Made by a program: the position numbers and the translations under genes. A stretch of 58,355 bases of DNA from an uncultured Acetobacteraceae bacterium. Lineage in GTDB: Bacteria > Pseudomonadota > Alphaproteobacteria > Acetobacterales > Acetobacteraceae. Location of the stretch: contig CALTUD010000026.1 in the NCBI GenBank assembly GCA_943912335.1, forward strand, positions 1 to 58,355, read 5' to 3'. Under the pieces are notes generated by a model, which worked only from the letters and a program-made list of their open reading frames with translations, searched no databases and was not told the DNA's origin. Of this stretch, positions 17,989 to 26,646 are shown piece by piece. Numbering within the stretch: the stretch's first letter is position 1; every line of letters begins with the position of its first letter.

Positions 17989-20648
17989 AACTGCGTTCGC
18001 TGTCGGTCGATCAGTTCCGGCGCTTCGACCGGCCCATGCGTCTGGACGGGATCGGGAACGGCCTCAATGTCCTGTGCGCGCCCAACGAGTTCGGAAAATC
18101 GACCCTGCTGGCGGCGATCCGCGCGGTGTTGTTCGAGCGGCACACTTCGCGCACCGAATCCATCCGCTCCTACCAGCCGCGCCTCGGCAGCACCGCGCCC
18201 AGCGTGTCGCTCGCCTTCGAGCATGGCGGCGTTTCGCACAGCATCGAGAAGCGGTTCCTGTCGCGTCCGCAGGCGCGTTTCGTGTCGAACGGCACCGTGT
18301 TCGAGGCGGATGCGGCGGAGGAACGGCTGGCCGGTCTTCTCGGCGTGTCCGCAGCCAGGAGCGGCGCGCGCAACGCGGCGCGGCAGACAGCGTCGATCTG
18401 GGACGCGCTTCTGGTGGATCAGGGCCAGAGTTTTGCTCAGGCCGAACTGGGCGAGGGCGCCCGCGCCACCCTGTCCGCCTGTCTCGATGCCGAACTCGGC
18501 GCCGTCAGCGGCGGCGTGGCGATCGCGCGTTTGTTGAAGCCGGTTCTGGCGCAGCTGGCCGAACGTCTCGACGGGCACGGCCGACCGCGCGACCGCTACA
18601 AGGCCGCCATTGCCGAGGTGGAGGATGCTGCCAGGACCGGCGAGGCTCTGGCCGTGCGCAGGCGGGCGTTGGAGAGCGACCTGTCGGATCTGGAGGCGGC
18701 ACGTCGCGCTTTGGCGCAGGCGAGCGATCCGCGCCTGGAAACGGAAGGGCGCGCCGCTCTGGCCGAGGCGCGGCGCCAGCGCGACGCGCTTCTCGGCCAG
18801 CGCGACCGCGTCAAACAGGCGACCGGCGCGGTCGAACTGGCGGCCGAGCAGCGCAAGCAGGCGCTGGACGAGATCGCCCGTCGCGACGCTTTGCGCACCG
18901 AGCGCGACAAGAACGAACGGTCCTTGTTGCTGCTGCGGGAGATGGAAACCGAAGCCCGTCGGCGTCTCGCCGAGGCCGGCGCCGCTTTCGAGGCCGGCCG
19001 TGCCGCGCACATGCAGGCTCAGCAGCGCGCCGACGCGGCTGCGCGCACGGTGGAACGCCTGAGCACGCAGCGCGACGATGCCGCACGGCGTGCCCGTCAC
19101 GCGATTTTGCAGGACCGTCTCCGTGCCGCCGAAGCCGAGACTGACCGCATCGCCGCCTTGTCCGCGCGCATCGCCGCGAGTAGGCCGGACGAAAAGGCGA
19201 TCGGCGTTCTGCGCCAGCTTTCTCTGGCCGATCGTGGCGATCGCGCCGCCCTTCTGGCGCAGGCGACGGTGGTGTCGATCCGGTTGCAGGTGCCGGCGAC
19301 GCTGGAACGGCAAGGCGTGTCGGATACGATGCTGGCGCCGGGGGCGCAGCGTGTCGAACTGAACGGTCCTGCGCGGCTTTCGATCGACGGTGTCGGTTCG
19401 GTGGAGATCGTGCCGGCGGCAGGCGATCGCGACGCGCTGATCGAGAAAGCCCAGAACAGCGCACGCATGTTGCGTCAGGCGCTCGATGCTGCGGGCTGCG
19501 CCGATCTGGAACAGGCCGAGCGTCAGGCGGCGGAGCGCGCGCGTCTGCTCGTCGAACGGGAGGATGCCAGACGCGCGCTTGCCCATGCCGTCGGGACGGA
19601 CGGGCTCGCCGGTTTGCGCGATGCCGAGGCGGCGGCGCGTCCTGCGGACGACACCGTGCCGATCCCGGACGAAACCGCGCTGCTGGACGCGTTGCAGCGC
19701 GCGCAGAGCGAGGCAGAGGCGGCGTCCGTGGCGGAACGCGACGCGCGTGACGCCCAGCGTGCGCCCGAAGCGGCCCGCGATACGGCGCGCACGGCGCTCG
19801 CGGAAGCGGAGCTCGGTGTTCGCACCGCCGACAACGAGCGCATTCGCATCGCCGCTGCTTTGGACGGGGCCGAACAAGCCGAGGCCGACGCCGCGCTGGC
19901 GGCGCGCGCCGATGACGCCGATCGAACGCATCGGGATGCCAGCACGGCTTTATCCGCTCTGCTTGCCGCCGCACCGGAGGGCACGGTGGCGCTGGCCGAT
20001 GCGCGCATCCTTCGTCTGGAACAGGCCGATCGCAATCGTGCCGACGCGCAAACGCTGGAACGCGAACGCATCGCCCGTCTGGAAGCACGCATCGCGGCCG
20101 AGGAAGGCGCCGGTCTCGACGAGCAGATCGAACAGGCGGCGCGGCGCGGCGAGGATGCCGCGCGCATAGTGGCCGACAACCAGCGCGAGATCGCGATCCT
20201 GACCCTTCTGCGAGATACGCTGCGCGACGCGGACCGTGCGGCGCGCGAACGCTTCCTGGCGCCGTTGATGGGGCGCATCTCGCCCTATCTCCGCGCTTTG
20301 TTTCCCGGCGCCGATCTGGCGCTCGACGACAGTTTCGCCGTGTCCGGGCTGATCCGGCCCGGCGCGGGCGCGGAGGCGGAAGAGTTCGGCAGCTTGTCGC
20401 ACGGAACGCGCGAACAGGTGGCGATCCTGGCGCGGCTGGCCTTCGCCGACATGCTCGCCGCCGGCGATCACCCGTCCTTCCTGGTGCTCGACGATGCGCT
20501 CGCCTTCGCCGATGCCGAGCGCATGGACCGGATGTTCGACATTCTGCACGAGGCCGCGCAGCGTCTGCAGATTCTGGTGCTGACCTGCCGCCCCGATGTC
20601 GCCGCGCGTCTCGGCGGCCATGCCCTGACGCTGGAGCCGGCATCGTGA
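17985..20648 (+). CDS. SMC-like ATPase partner of the nuclease, SbcC/YhaN-like
   Basis: An 887-residue ATPase with the SMC/Rad50 layout. Walker A variant APNEFGKST (residues 32-40), a long Ala/Arg/Glu-rich coiled coil, a central globular insertion (~425-490), a second coil, and a C-terminal head with signature-like SHGTREQ (from 805) and Walker B FLVLDDALAFAD (from ~832). No CxxC zinc hook is visible in the coil, unlike SbcC/Rad50, which argues for the YhaN-like branch. It overlaps the upstream nuclease gene by 4 bp and the downstream siroheme gene by 4 bp (GTGA). Confidence 0.82.
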   Translation: MKLRSLSVDQFRRFDRPMRLDGIGNGLNVLCAPNEFGKSTLLAAIRAVLFERHTSRTESIRSYQPRLGSTAPSVSLAFEHGGVSHSIEKRFLSRPQARFVSNGTVFEADAAEERLAGLLGVSAARSGARNAARQTASIWDALLVDQGQSFAQAELGEGARATLSACLDAELGAVSGGVAIARLLKPVLAQLAERLDGHGRPRDRYKAAIAEVEDAARTGEALAVRRRALESDLSDLEAARRALAQASDPRLETEGRAALAEARRQRDALLGQRDRVKQATGAVELAAEQRKQALDEIARRDALRTERDKNERSLLLLREMETEARRRLAEAGAAFEAGRAAHMQAQQRADAAARTVERLSTQRDDAARRARHAILQDRLRAAEAETDRIAALSARIAASRPDEKAIGVLRQLSLADRGDRAALLAQATVVSIRLQVPATLERQGVSDTMLAPGAQRVELNGPARLSIDGVGSVEIVPAAGDRDALIEKAQNSARMLRQALDAAGCADLEQAERQAAERARLLVEREDARRALAHAVGTDGLAGLRDAEAAARPADDTVPIPDETALLDALQRAQSEAEAASVAERDARDAQRAPEAARDTARTALAEAELGVRTADNERIRIAAALDGAEQAEADAALAARADDADRTHRDASTALSALLAAAPEGTVALADARILRLEQADRNRADAQTLERERIARLEARIAAEEGAGLDEQIEQAARRGEDAARIVADNQREIAILTLLRDTLRDADRAARERFLAPLMGRISPYLRALFPGADLALDDSFAVSGLIRPGAGAEAEEFGSLSHGTREQVAILARLAFADMLAAGDHPSFLVLDDALAFADAERMDRMFDILHEAAQRLQILVLTCRPDVAARLGGHALTLEPAS

Positions 20649-21565
20649 CGCGCCGTCCGCCGCTTCTGCCGATCTTTCTCGATCTGGACGGGCGGGTCGC
20701 GTTTCTGCTGGGCGACGGCGAGGCGGCGGAGCGGCGTGCCGCCACGCTGTCCGCCTGCGGCGCCACGCTGCGTCGCGAGGCGTCGCGGTTCGCGCCCGTC
20801 ATGCTGGACGGATGCAGCATCGCCGTCGGCGCGGAAGCGCCGGACGAGGCGCTGCTGGCGATGACGCGAGAGGCCCGCGCGCGCGGCATCCCATTCAACG
20901 TGGTGGACCGGCCGGCTCTGTGCGGGTTTTCCACCCCGGCGGTGGTGTCGCGTCTGCCTTTGCAGGTGGCGATCGCGTCGGGCGGTGCGGCCCCGGTTCT
21001 GGCGCGTCTTCTGCGCGCCCGCATCGAGACCCTGGTGCCGCCCGCTTTCGGCCGCCTCGCCGAACTCGCCGACCGCCTGCAGGCGGAAACCCGCGCGCGC
21101 CTGCCCGATGTCCTGCGACGTCGCCGCATGCTGGAACAGGCTTTGTCCGGACTGCCTGCCTCCCTGATGCTGGAAGGGCGCGAGGCGGAGGCGGAGTCGG
21201 CCTATCGCGCGGCGCTGGACGCGGCGGAAGCCGGAGGTGCCCTGCCGGAACGGGGCGTGGTGCATCTGATCGAGACCGGTGACGGCGTGCCCGATCTGTT
21301 GTCGCTGCGCGCCCTGCGTCTGCTGGGCGAGGCCGACGTGATCCTGCACGGGGCAGGGGAAAGCCCTGCCATTCTGGAGCTTGCCCGACGTGATGCCGCC
21401 CGGCGTGTGGTGGGCGACGACGCGGTGGCGGTGATGACTGAACTCGCGTCGCGCGGGGCCAAGCTGGTGCGGTTGTCGCCTGCGCCGGGCGAGGACTCCG
21501 TGCTACGGGGCGATTTCGACGTGCGCCGCGTTCCCTGCGCCCGAATGAACGCCACCGGCGATTGA
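20645..21565 (+). CDS. Precorrin-2 dehydrogenase/sirohydrochlorin ferrochelatase with a truncated uroporphyrinogen methyltransferase domain
   Basis: A 306-residue protein with GTG start. Residues 1-~200 match the N-terminal half of siroheme synthase CysG (Met8-like): a dinucleotide-binding start FLLGDGEAAERRA, then VVDRPALCGFSTPAVVSRLPLQVAIASGGAAPVLARLLR. Residues ~210-290 resemble only the first third of the SAM-dependent uroporphyrinogen III methyltransferase (GVPDLLSLRALRLLGEADVIL), and its RLKGGDP motif has decayed to RLSPAPGED before the protein ends. The dehydrogenase/chelatase part is probably active; the methyltransferase part cannot be. Siroheme is the cofactor of sulfite and nitrite reductases. 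It is coupled by a GTGA overlap to the ATPase gene, an odd partner. Confidence 0.8.
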   Translation: MTRRPPLLPIFLDLDGRVAFLLGDGEAAERRAATLSACGATLRREASRFAPVMLDGCSIAVGAEAPDEALLAMTREARARGIPFNVVDRPALCGFSTPAVVSRLPLQVAIASGGAAPVLARLLRARIETLVPPAFGRLAELADRLQAETRARLPDVLRRRRMLEQALSGLPASLMLEGREAEAESAYRAALDAAEAGGALPERGVVHLIETGDGVPDLLSLRALRLLGEADVILHGAGESPAILELARRDAARRVVGDDAVAVMTELASRGAKLVRLSPAPGEDSVLRGDFDVRRVPCARMNATGD

Positions 21566-21627
21566 CGCCGCGCGGTCCTGCGGTTGAACTCGCCCTCGTT
21601 CCGTTCCCCGTTCGAGGTATGCCGATC

Positions 21628-22077
21628 ATGAGCCTGCGCGCCGAGCTCACGGAGAAGATCGTTCGCCTGAAGATCGAGCGCGATCTGAGCTGGTCCGGGC
21701 TCGCCGCTCTGGCGCCCGAGCTCAGCAAGGAGTTCGTCACCGCCGGTCTTCTGGGCCAGATGACCTTGCCGAAGGCGGCGGCGGAGGCGATCGGCGCGGA
21801 ACTCGAACTGGAGCCGTTCGAGATCAGGCTGTTGCAGGAGCCGCCCTATCGCGGATCGCTGCCGACCTCCGTGCCGACCGATCCGCTGATCTATCGTTTC
21901 TACGAGCTGGTGTCGGTCTACGGCACCACCTTCAAGGCGTTGATCCACGAGGAATTCGGCGACGGCATCATGAGCGCCATCGATTTCCGCATGGATCTGC
22001 AGCGCGAGCCGGACCCGAACGGCGACCGCGTGGCGATCACCATGAGCGGCAAGTTCCTGCCCTACCGTTCATACTGA
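21628..22077 (+). CDS. cynS: Cyanase (cyanate hydratase)
   Basis: A 149-residue enzyme that decomposes cyanate with bicarbonate to ammonia and CO2. The three catalytic residues align with E. coli Arg96, Glu99 and Ser122: Arg90 and Glu93 in IYRFYELVSVYG and Ser116 in DGIMSAIDF. The N-terminal helical domain contains LLGQMTLPK, also typical. ATG 21628 is preferred over ATG 21619 because GAGG at 21614-21617 is correctly spaced only for the former. It follows the siroheme gene by 62 bp; no cynT, cynX or cyanate transporter is adjacent. Confidence 0.94.
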   Translation: MSLRAELTEKIVRLKIERDLSWSGLAALAPELSKEFVTAGLLGQMTLPKAAAEAIGAELELEPFEIRLLQEPPYRGSLPTSVPTDPLIYRFYELVSVYGTTFKALIHEEFGDGIMSAIDFRMDLQREPDPNGDRVAITMSGKFLPYRSY

Positions 22078-22092
22078 AAGAAGGTTCGACCG

Positions 22093-22701
22093 ATGTCTCT
22101 TTCCCGCACCAACGCGCTGCGCGCCGGCGCCGCCGCTCTTCTGGCCGCCGGCCTCGCCGCGCCGGCGATGGCGCAGACCGCGCCGGGCAGCTACACGCTG
22201 ACCAAGATCACCTTCCAGGGCAACAGCCAGGTTCCGACCGACGAGCTGATGGCCGCCCTGCCGTACAAGGCCGGCGACAAGGTCGATCACGCGGCGCTGC
22301 AGGAAGACGCCAACGCGGTCGGCGCCGTCTACCAGAAGCACAATGTCGGCGCCGGCATCACCCAGAAGATGACCTCTCTGCACAACAAGGCGCAGCTCAC
22401 CTACATCATCGACGAGAAGGCCCCGGTCGCGCCGACCGTGGTGCATGTGGGCATCACCGCCGACACGGTGAGCGTGACCGGCAACAAGAAGATCCCGACC
22501 GCCGCCATTTTGGCCGCCGCCAACATCAAGCCGGGCGACACCGTCACCAACGAGAAGATCCAGGCCGCGCAGACCGCGATCCAGGGTCTCTACAAGAAGG
22601 CCAATATCGGCTCCAGCATCAGCACCGACTGGACCAATGCGGCCCAGGCGCAGCACATCAATCTGGTGTTCAAGATCACCGAGAAGGACGATGACAACTA
22701 A
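22093..22701 (+). CDS. Exported protein with two POTRA-like domains and no barrel
   Basis: A 202-residue periplasmic protein. Signal peptide to about residue 27 (cleavage AMA/QT). Two repeats each start with a POTRA-like strand and helix: ITFQGNSQVPTDELMAALPYKAGD (written here as residues ~37-60, key element GNSQVPTDEL) and VSVTGNKKIPTAAIL (~130-144), both followed by a GD turn. POTRA domains in BamA or FtsQ bind substrate polypeptides, but here no beta-barrel or membrane anchor follows. The role is unknown; an outer-membrane assembly accessory is possible. A copy of the palindromic repeat begins 4 bp after the stop. Confidence 0.72.
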   Translation: MSLSRTNALRAGAAALLAAGLAAPAMAQTAPGSYTLTKITFQGNSQVPTDELMAALPYKAGDKVDHAALQEDANAVGAVYQKHNVGAGITQKMTSLHNKAQLTYIIDEKAPVAPTVVHVGITADTVSVTGNKKIPTAAILAAANIKPGDTVTNEKIQAAQTAIQGLYKKANIGSSISTDWTNAAQAQHINLVFKITEKDDDN

Positions 22702-22704
22702 GGG

Positions 22705-22822
22705 GCTTCTTTTTCTATAGAAAAAGAAGCAAAAAGACTTTTGTCCGTTTGGAGTGCGGCGAGGTATCTTGCCCATACTCCACCGGACAAAAGTTCTTTG
22801 GTTCTTTCTTTCAAGAAAGAAC
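22705..22822 (+). repeat. Composite palindromic AT-rich repeat, copy 1
   Basis: Hairpin A is a perfect 26-bp palindrome at 22705-22730 (arms GCTTCTTTTTCTA). Then comes arm CTTTTGTCCG (22738-22747), a ~36-bp variable middle, the pairing arm CGGACAAAAG (22784-22793), and hairpin C with arms GTTCTTTCTT (22801-22810) and AAGAAAGAAC (22813-22822). It fills the space between two convergent genes, the POTRA protein and a TetR regulator. The same plan recurs at 37801, 46040 and 55685. Confidence 0.9.
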
Positions 22823-22838
22823 ATCTCTTCTGTCGGCC

Positions 22839-23420
22839 TCAGCCATAACCGGCCAGCAGCGCCCGCGCCACATCGCGCGCATGGTGTTCCAGCTCCGCAT
22901 CCGCCAGATCGCCTGCGGTCCAGAACGACAGCACGCCACGAAAGCCGAACGCCAGCAGCGGCGGCAGCTCCCGCATCGCTTGCTCCGGGCTGCGCAGCCC
23001 GTCCGCGTCCGCCAGGGCCAGACGCCAGAACGCGGCCGAATGCGTCCACACGCCGCCCGGTCCCGGCGCGCCCAGCCAGCCCATCACCGCCCGGTTCACC
23101 GCCGGCTCTTCCAGCATCACCGCGGTCGCGATCTCCGTCGCCGCCAGCACGCGTGCGACGGCGTCGCCTGGCGGAGGCGTGGCCCGGAACCGGGCTGCCA
23201 TCGCGTCGATCCGCTGTTCCGACAGAGCCCGCATGATCGCCGCCTTGCTACCGAACCGGTTGAACGGCGTGGCGAAGCTCACCCCGGCTTCCGTGGCGAG
23301 GTCGCGCATGGAGAACTCGGGCCGCTCCTGACGCAGCAGCCGTTCCGCAGCCTCCACCACCGCCAGCCGCACGGCATCGCCTCTGGGGCGTGGATCGGAC
23401 GCGGTCTTGTGTGTGCTCAT
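22839..23420 (-). CDS. TetR-family transcriptional regulator
   Basis: A 193-residue regulator. The N-terminal helix-turn-helix (about residues 15-62) contains FSMRDLATEAGVSFATPFNRFGSK-type recognition helices, here with FNRFGSK in place of the usual YxHFxxK. The C-terminal ligand-binding part is helical. It is transcribed divergently from the SDR gene, and a 16-bp perfect palindrome lies between the starts, so it very likely represses itself and the SDR gene. The ligand is unknown. Confidence 0.85.
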   Translation of the reverse strand: MSTHKTASDPRPRGDAVRLAVVEAAERLLRQERPEFSMRDLATEAGVSFATPFNRFGSKAAIMRALSEQRIDAMAARFRATPPPGDAVARVLAATEIATAVMLEEPAVNRAVMGWLGAPGPGGVWTHSAAFWRLALADADGLRSPEQAMRELPPLLAFGFRGVLSFWTAGDLADAELEHHARDVARALLAGYG

Positions 23421-23427
23421 GGCATAT

Positions 23428-23443
23428 CTATATCATGATATAG
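23428..23443. promoter_or_regulatory. Probable TetR operator
   Basis: Perfect 16-bp palindrome CTATATCATGATATAG, 8 bp from the regulator start codon and 27 bp from the SDR start. It is AT-rich in a GC-rich region and lies where both promoters would have to run. Confidence 0.7.
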
Positions 23444-23469
23444 TTGAAGCGATGGGGAGCGATGCTGCC

Positions 23470-24312
23470 ATGACCAACGAGACCGCGAAAACCTTTCTGA
23501 TCACCGGCGTCAGCTCCGGCCTGGGCCGTGCCTTCGCCGAGGGCGCGCTCGCGGCCGGACACCGTGTGGTGGGCACCGTGCGGCGGCAGGAGGATGCGGA
23601 CGCCTTCGCCGCCCGTTCCGACCGCGCCTGGGCGGTGCGGCTGGACGTGACCGACTACGATGCCGTCCCGGCCGCGATCGCCGAGGCGGACCGTGTGGCC
23701 GGGCCGATCGACGTGCTGGTGAACAATGCCGGCTATGGGCATGAGGGGGTGCTGGAGGAATCCGCGCTGGAGGATCTGCAGAAGCAGTTCGCCGCCAATC
23801 TGTTCGGCCCCGTGGCGGTGATGAAGGCGGTGCTGCCCGGCATGCGTGCGCGTCGGCGCGGCCATATCGTCAACGTCACGTCCATGGGCGGCTTCATCAC
23901 CATGCCCGGGATCGCGTTCTATTGCGGCAGCAAGTTCGCGTTGGAGGGCGTGTCGGAGGCGCTGGGCAAGGAGGTCGCCGGGTTCGGCATCAGGGTGACG
24001 ACGCTGGCGCCGGGGCAGTTCCGCACCGAATGGGCCGGGCGATCCATGCAGCGCACCGAACGCTCGATCGCGGATTACGACGCGGTGATGGACCCGATCC
24101 GCGACGCGCGCCGGAGCAAGAGCGGACGCCAGCCGGGCGATCCGGCCCGGGCGGCACAGGCGCTGCTGACGCTGGTGGGTTCGGACGATCCGCCGTCGCG
24201 GCTGTTGTTGGGCGAGGATGCGTTGACGCTGGTCACCGGGAAGCTGGATGCGATGCGCGCCGAGATCGACGCCTGGGCCGCGCTGTCCCGCTCCACCGCG
24301 TTTCACGCGTAG
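23470..24312 (+). CDS. Short-chain dehydrogenase/reductase
   Basis: A 280-residue classical SDR oxidoreductase. Cofactor-binding TGVSSGLG (residues 12-19 region), NNAG near 86, and the catalytic YCGSK near 150 with an upstream Ser in TSMGG are all present. The arginine after the glycine motif region (RRQEDADAF) would favour NADP(H). ATG 23470 fits the usual SDR start and has GGGGAG 11 bp upstream; in-frame ATGs at 23419 and 23452 are less likely, the first overlapping the palindrome. Substrate unknown; divergent TetR control suggests an inducible role. Confidence 0.87.
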   Translation: MTNETAKTFLITGVSSGLGRAFAEGALAAGHRVVGTVRRQEDADAFAARSDRAWAVRLDVTDYDAVPAAIAEADRVAGPIDVLVNNAGYGHEGVLEESALEDLQKQFAANLFGPVAVMKAVLPGMRARRRGHIVNVTSMGGFITMPGIAFYCGSKFALEGVSEALGKEVAGFGIRVTTLAPGQFRTEWAGRSMQRTERSIADYDAVMDPIRDARRSKSGRQPGDPARAAQALLTLVGSDDPPSRLLLGEDALTLVTGKLDAMRAEIDAWAALSRSTAFHA

Positions 24313-24319
24313 AAAGAAG

Positions 24320-24343
24320 GGGGCCGGTCTGGTGTCCGGCCCC
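24320..24343. terminator. Bidirectional terminator between convergent genes
   Basis: GGGGCCGG (24320-24327), 8-base loop, CCGGCCCC (24336-24343). On the minus strand it is followed by CTTCTTTCT. It lies between the SDR gene and the convergent helicase gene, whose stop is 7 bp away. Confidence 0.7.
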
Positions 24344-24350
24344 GTTCCGT

Positions 24351-26123
24351 TCAGCCGGTGCGCTTGCGCGACGAGGTGGTGCGCGACGCGCTGCGCGGGC
24401 GGTCGCCGCTGGGCGGGCCGCGACGCACCGGGGCGCCGGTGCTGTCGCTGCGACGGGTGCCGCCGGAGGACGGCGGCGCGGAGGCCGGCTGGATGCGCAC
24501 CTCGTCGTCCTCTGCGCCGGAAATGCAGCTCGCGAAGCGCTCGGCCATCTCAGGGGCGATCTCGAAACGCGTTTCCGCGTCCATGATGCGGATCAGGCCG
24601 ATATCGCGCTTGGTGACGCCGCCCAGGCGGCAGATCAGCGGCACCAGCCATTTCGGGTCGGCCTTGTCCTTGCGGCCGACCGGCATGCCGAACCAGACGC
24701 CCTCGCCGCCGCCCTGCGCCACGCGCGGGTGACGCTCGCGATGCGCTTCGCGCTGCTCGTAGCGGTTCTGCGTTCCCGGCTCGCGTGTGTTCTGGCGCGG
24801 CGCAGGGCCGGGCTGGACGGTGCGGATTTCTTCCGGGTCGGGCAGGCGGGCGCGATACAGGCGCACCAGGGCGGCGGCGATCTCTTCCGGGGTGCGGCCG
24901 GCCAGCAGCGACTGCGCCAGGGTCTGATCTTCCGGCGTCGGTTCCTCGGTCAGGATCGGGTCGGCCAGCAGGCGCTCGCCGTCGCGGGCGCGGATCTCGT
25001 CAGCGGTCGGCGCCGAGCTCCAATGCGCCTGCACGCGCGCGCCCATCAGCAGCTGCTCCGCCTTGCGGCGGCGGATCTGCGGCACCACCAGGACGCAGGT
25101 GCCCTTGTTGCCGGCGCGGCCGGTGCGGCCGGAGCGGTGCAGCAGGGTGGCGGAATCGGTCGGCAGGGCGGCATGGATCACCAGCTCCAGCCCGGGCAGG
25201 TCGATGCCGCGCGCCGCCACGTCGGTGGCGACGCAGACTCGCGCCCCGCCGGAGCGCAGCAACTCCAGCGCGCGCGAACGCTCGGTCTGGCTCAGCTCGC
25301 CGGACAAGGCGACGGAGGTGAAGCCGCGCTCCATCAGGCTCGACTGGAGGTGGCGCACCATCTCGCGTGTGGAGCAGAACACCATGGCGGTGGGGCTCTC
25401 GAACCAGCGCAGCACGTTCACCACCGCCTGCTCCGCCTCGTGCGGGGCGGCGAGGACGGCGCGGTATTCGATATCGGCGTGCTGCTTGGCGCCCGAGACG
25501 GTGTCGATGCGCAGGGCGTCGCGCTGGTATTTGCGGGCGAGGTTGGCGATCTCGCGGGCGATGGTGGCCGAGAACAGCAGCGTGCGGCGCTCGGGCGGCA
25601 TGGCGCTGAGAAGCTGGTCCAGCTCGTCCTTGAAGCCGAGATCGAGCATCTCGTCGGCCTCGTCCAGCACCACCACGCGCAGGGCGGACAGGTCGAGACG
25701 GCCGCGGGACAGATGGTCGCACAGACGGCCCGGCGTGCCGACGACGATATGGCAGCCGCCCTCGAGCGCGCGCGCCTCGCGGCGCACGTCCATGCCGCCG
25801 ATGCAGGGCACGATGCGCGCGCCCGCATCGGCATAGAGCCAGCTCAGTTCCTTGTGCACCTGCACCGCCAGTTCGCGGGTCGGTGCGATCACCAGGGCCA
25901 GGGGACGCTGGGCCCGGGTGAACCGGGCTTCCTCGCCGAGCAGGGTCGGCGCCGCAGCGAGGCCATAGGCGACGGTCTTGCCGGAGCCGGTCTGCGCGGA
26001 CACCAGCAGGTCGCGCCCTTCGGTTTCACCCTGCAGAACCGCCTGCTGAACAGGCGTCGGTTCCTCGTAGCCGCGAGCCGCGAGAGCGCTGGCCAGGGAA
26101 GGATGGGTGGCGGGGAAGGGCAT
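24351..26123 (-). CDS. DEAD-box RNA helicase with DbpA-type RNA-binding domain
   Basis: A 590-residue helicase. Walker A AQTGSGKT (43-50), PTRELA, TPGRL, VLDEADEML (Asp154), SAT and HRSGRTGRAG are visible. After the helicase core, residues ~465-540 (VWFGMPVGRKDKADPKWLV and LIRIMDAETRFEI) match the DbpA RNA-binding domain found in DeaD/CsdA and DbpA, which act in 50S ribosomal subunit assembly. The tail is rich in Arg, Ser and Gly. It is distinct from the RhlE-like gene at 5190. Confidence 0.9.
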   Translation of the reverse strand: MPFPATHPSLASALAARGYEEPTPVQQAVLQGETEGRDLLVSAQTGSGKTVAYGLAAAPTLLGEEARFTRAQRPLALVIAPTRELAVQVHKELSWLYADAGARIVPCIGGMDVRREARALEGGCHIVVGTPGRLCDHLSRGRLDLSALRVVVLDEADEMLDLGFKDELDQLLSAMPPERRTLLFSATIAREIANLARKYQRDALRIDTVSGAKQHADIEYRAVLAAPHEAEQAVVNVLRWFESPTAMVFCSTREMVRHLQSSLMERGFTSVALSGELSQTERSRALELLRSGGARVCVATDVAARGIDLPGLELVIHAALPTDSATLLHRSGRTGRAGNKGTCVLVVPQIRRRKAEQLLMGARVQAHWSSAPTADEIRARDGERLLADPILTEEPTPEDQTLAQSLLAGRTPEEIAAALVRLYRARLPDPEEIRTVQPGPAPRQNTREPGTQNRYEQREAHRERHPRVAQGGGEGVWFGMPVGRKDKADPKWLVPLICRLGGVTKRDIGLIRIMDAETRFEIAPEMAERFASCISGAEDDEVRIQPASAPPSSGGTRRSDSTGAPVRRGPPSGDRPRSASRTTSSRKRTG

Positions 26124-26291
26124 GAAGCAGCTATTCCATCGAGGCGGACAGGCCCGGAACCGCCTTGCCGCGATGGCGGCAAACGGTTCGGGCAGACGGT
26201 CGAAATCGGTTCGAGAGGCCGCTACATAGAGAGCCCTGCCGCAAAAGGCCAGGAAAACCGCGCGCGGTTCTCCCCCGCGACCAGCGCTCCG

Positions 26292-26501
26292 CTAGGCGCC
26301 GGGGCCGATCCAGCGGTCGATGGCCGCCTGAGCGGTGTGTACCGCGACCTTGAACGAGCCGCGCAACCCTTCGCCACGGGCGACGCCGCGTTCCGCGCCC
26401 TCGCTCGGACCGTTCTCGGGAAAGATGGTCCATTCGCGACCGCGATCGTTCTCGGTGCCGATCACGTAGCGGCATTCCCGGTAGAACAAAGTCTGATTCA
26501 T
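26292..26501 (-). CDS. Possible small protein, unknown function
   Basis: A 69-residue ORF starting MNQTLFYRECRYVIG and ending AAIDRWIGPGA. The mix of Tyr, Trp, Phe and charged residues is unlike a shadow ORF, and a similar pattern (RECRYVIGTENDR, REWTIFP, SFKVAVHTAQAAIDRW) seems plausible as a short conserved fold. No clear ribosome site. It fills much of a 520-bp gap between the helicase and the cupredoxin gene; no other gene is seen in the rest of that gap. Confidence 0.5.
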   Translation of the reverse strand: MNQTLFYRECRYVIGTENDRGREWTIFPENGPSEGAERGVARGEGLRGSFKVAVHTAQAAIDRWIGPGA

Positions 26502-26646
26502 ACCGCCGGTCCGATCTACCTGGGTTTCCGGACACACAACGCGGCAATCGCCGGTTTGTTCGCTATTCGGACCTGTTTGTTAACCAAATCCTTACCTCCG
26601 TGGGTCAGCTTTGCGGCATCGCAACAGATGCCTGGAGCCCGAACCG

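Noticed and set aside
18811..21129. 772-residue minus-strand ORF across the ATPase and siroheme genes
   Set aside because: Low-complexity Arg/Pro/Ala sequence with no motif; it overlaps two well-supported genes.
22749..23438. Plus-strand ORF starting inside repeat copy 1 (with KFFGSFFQER-type residues)
   Set aside because: Its distinctive residues come only from the repeat, and the rest is the shadow of the TetR gene. Such ORFs recur at every repeat copy.
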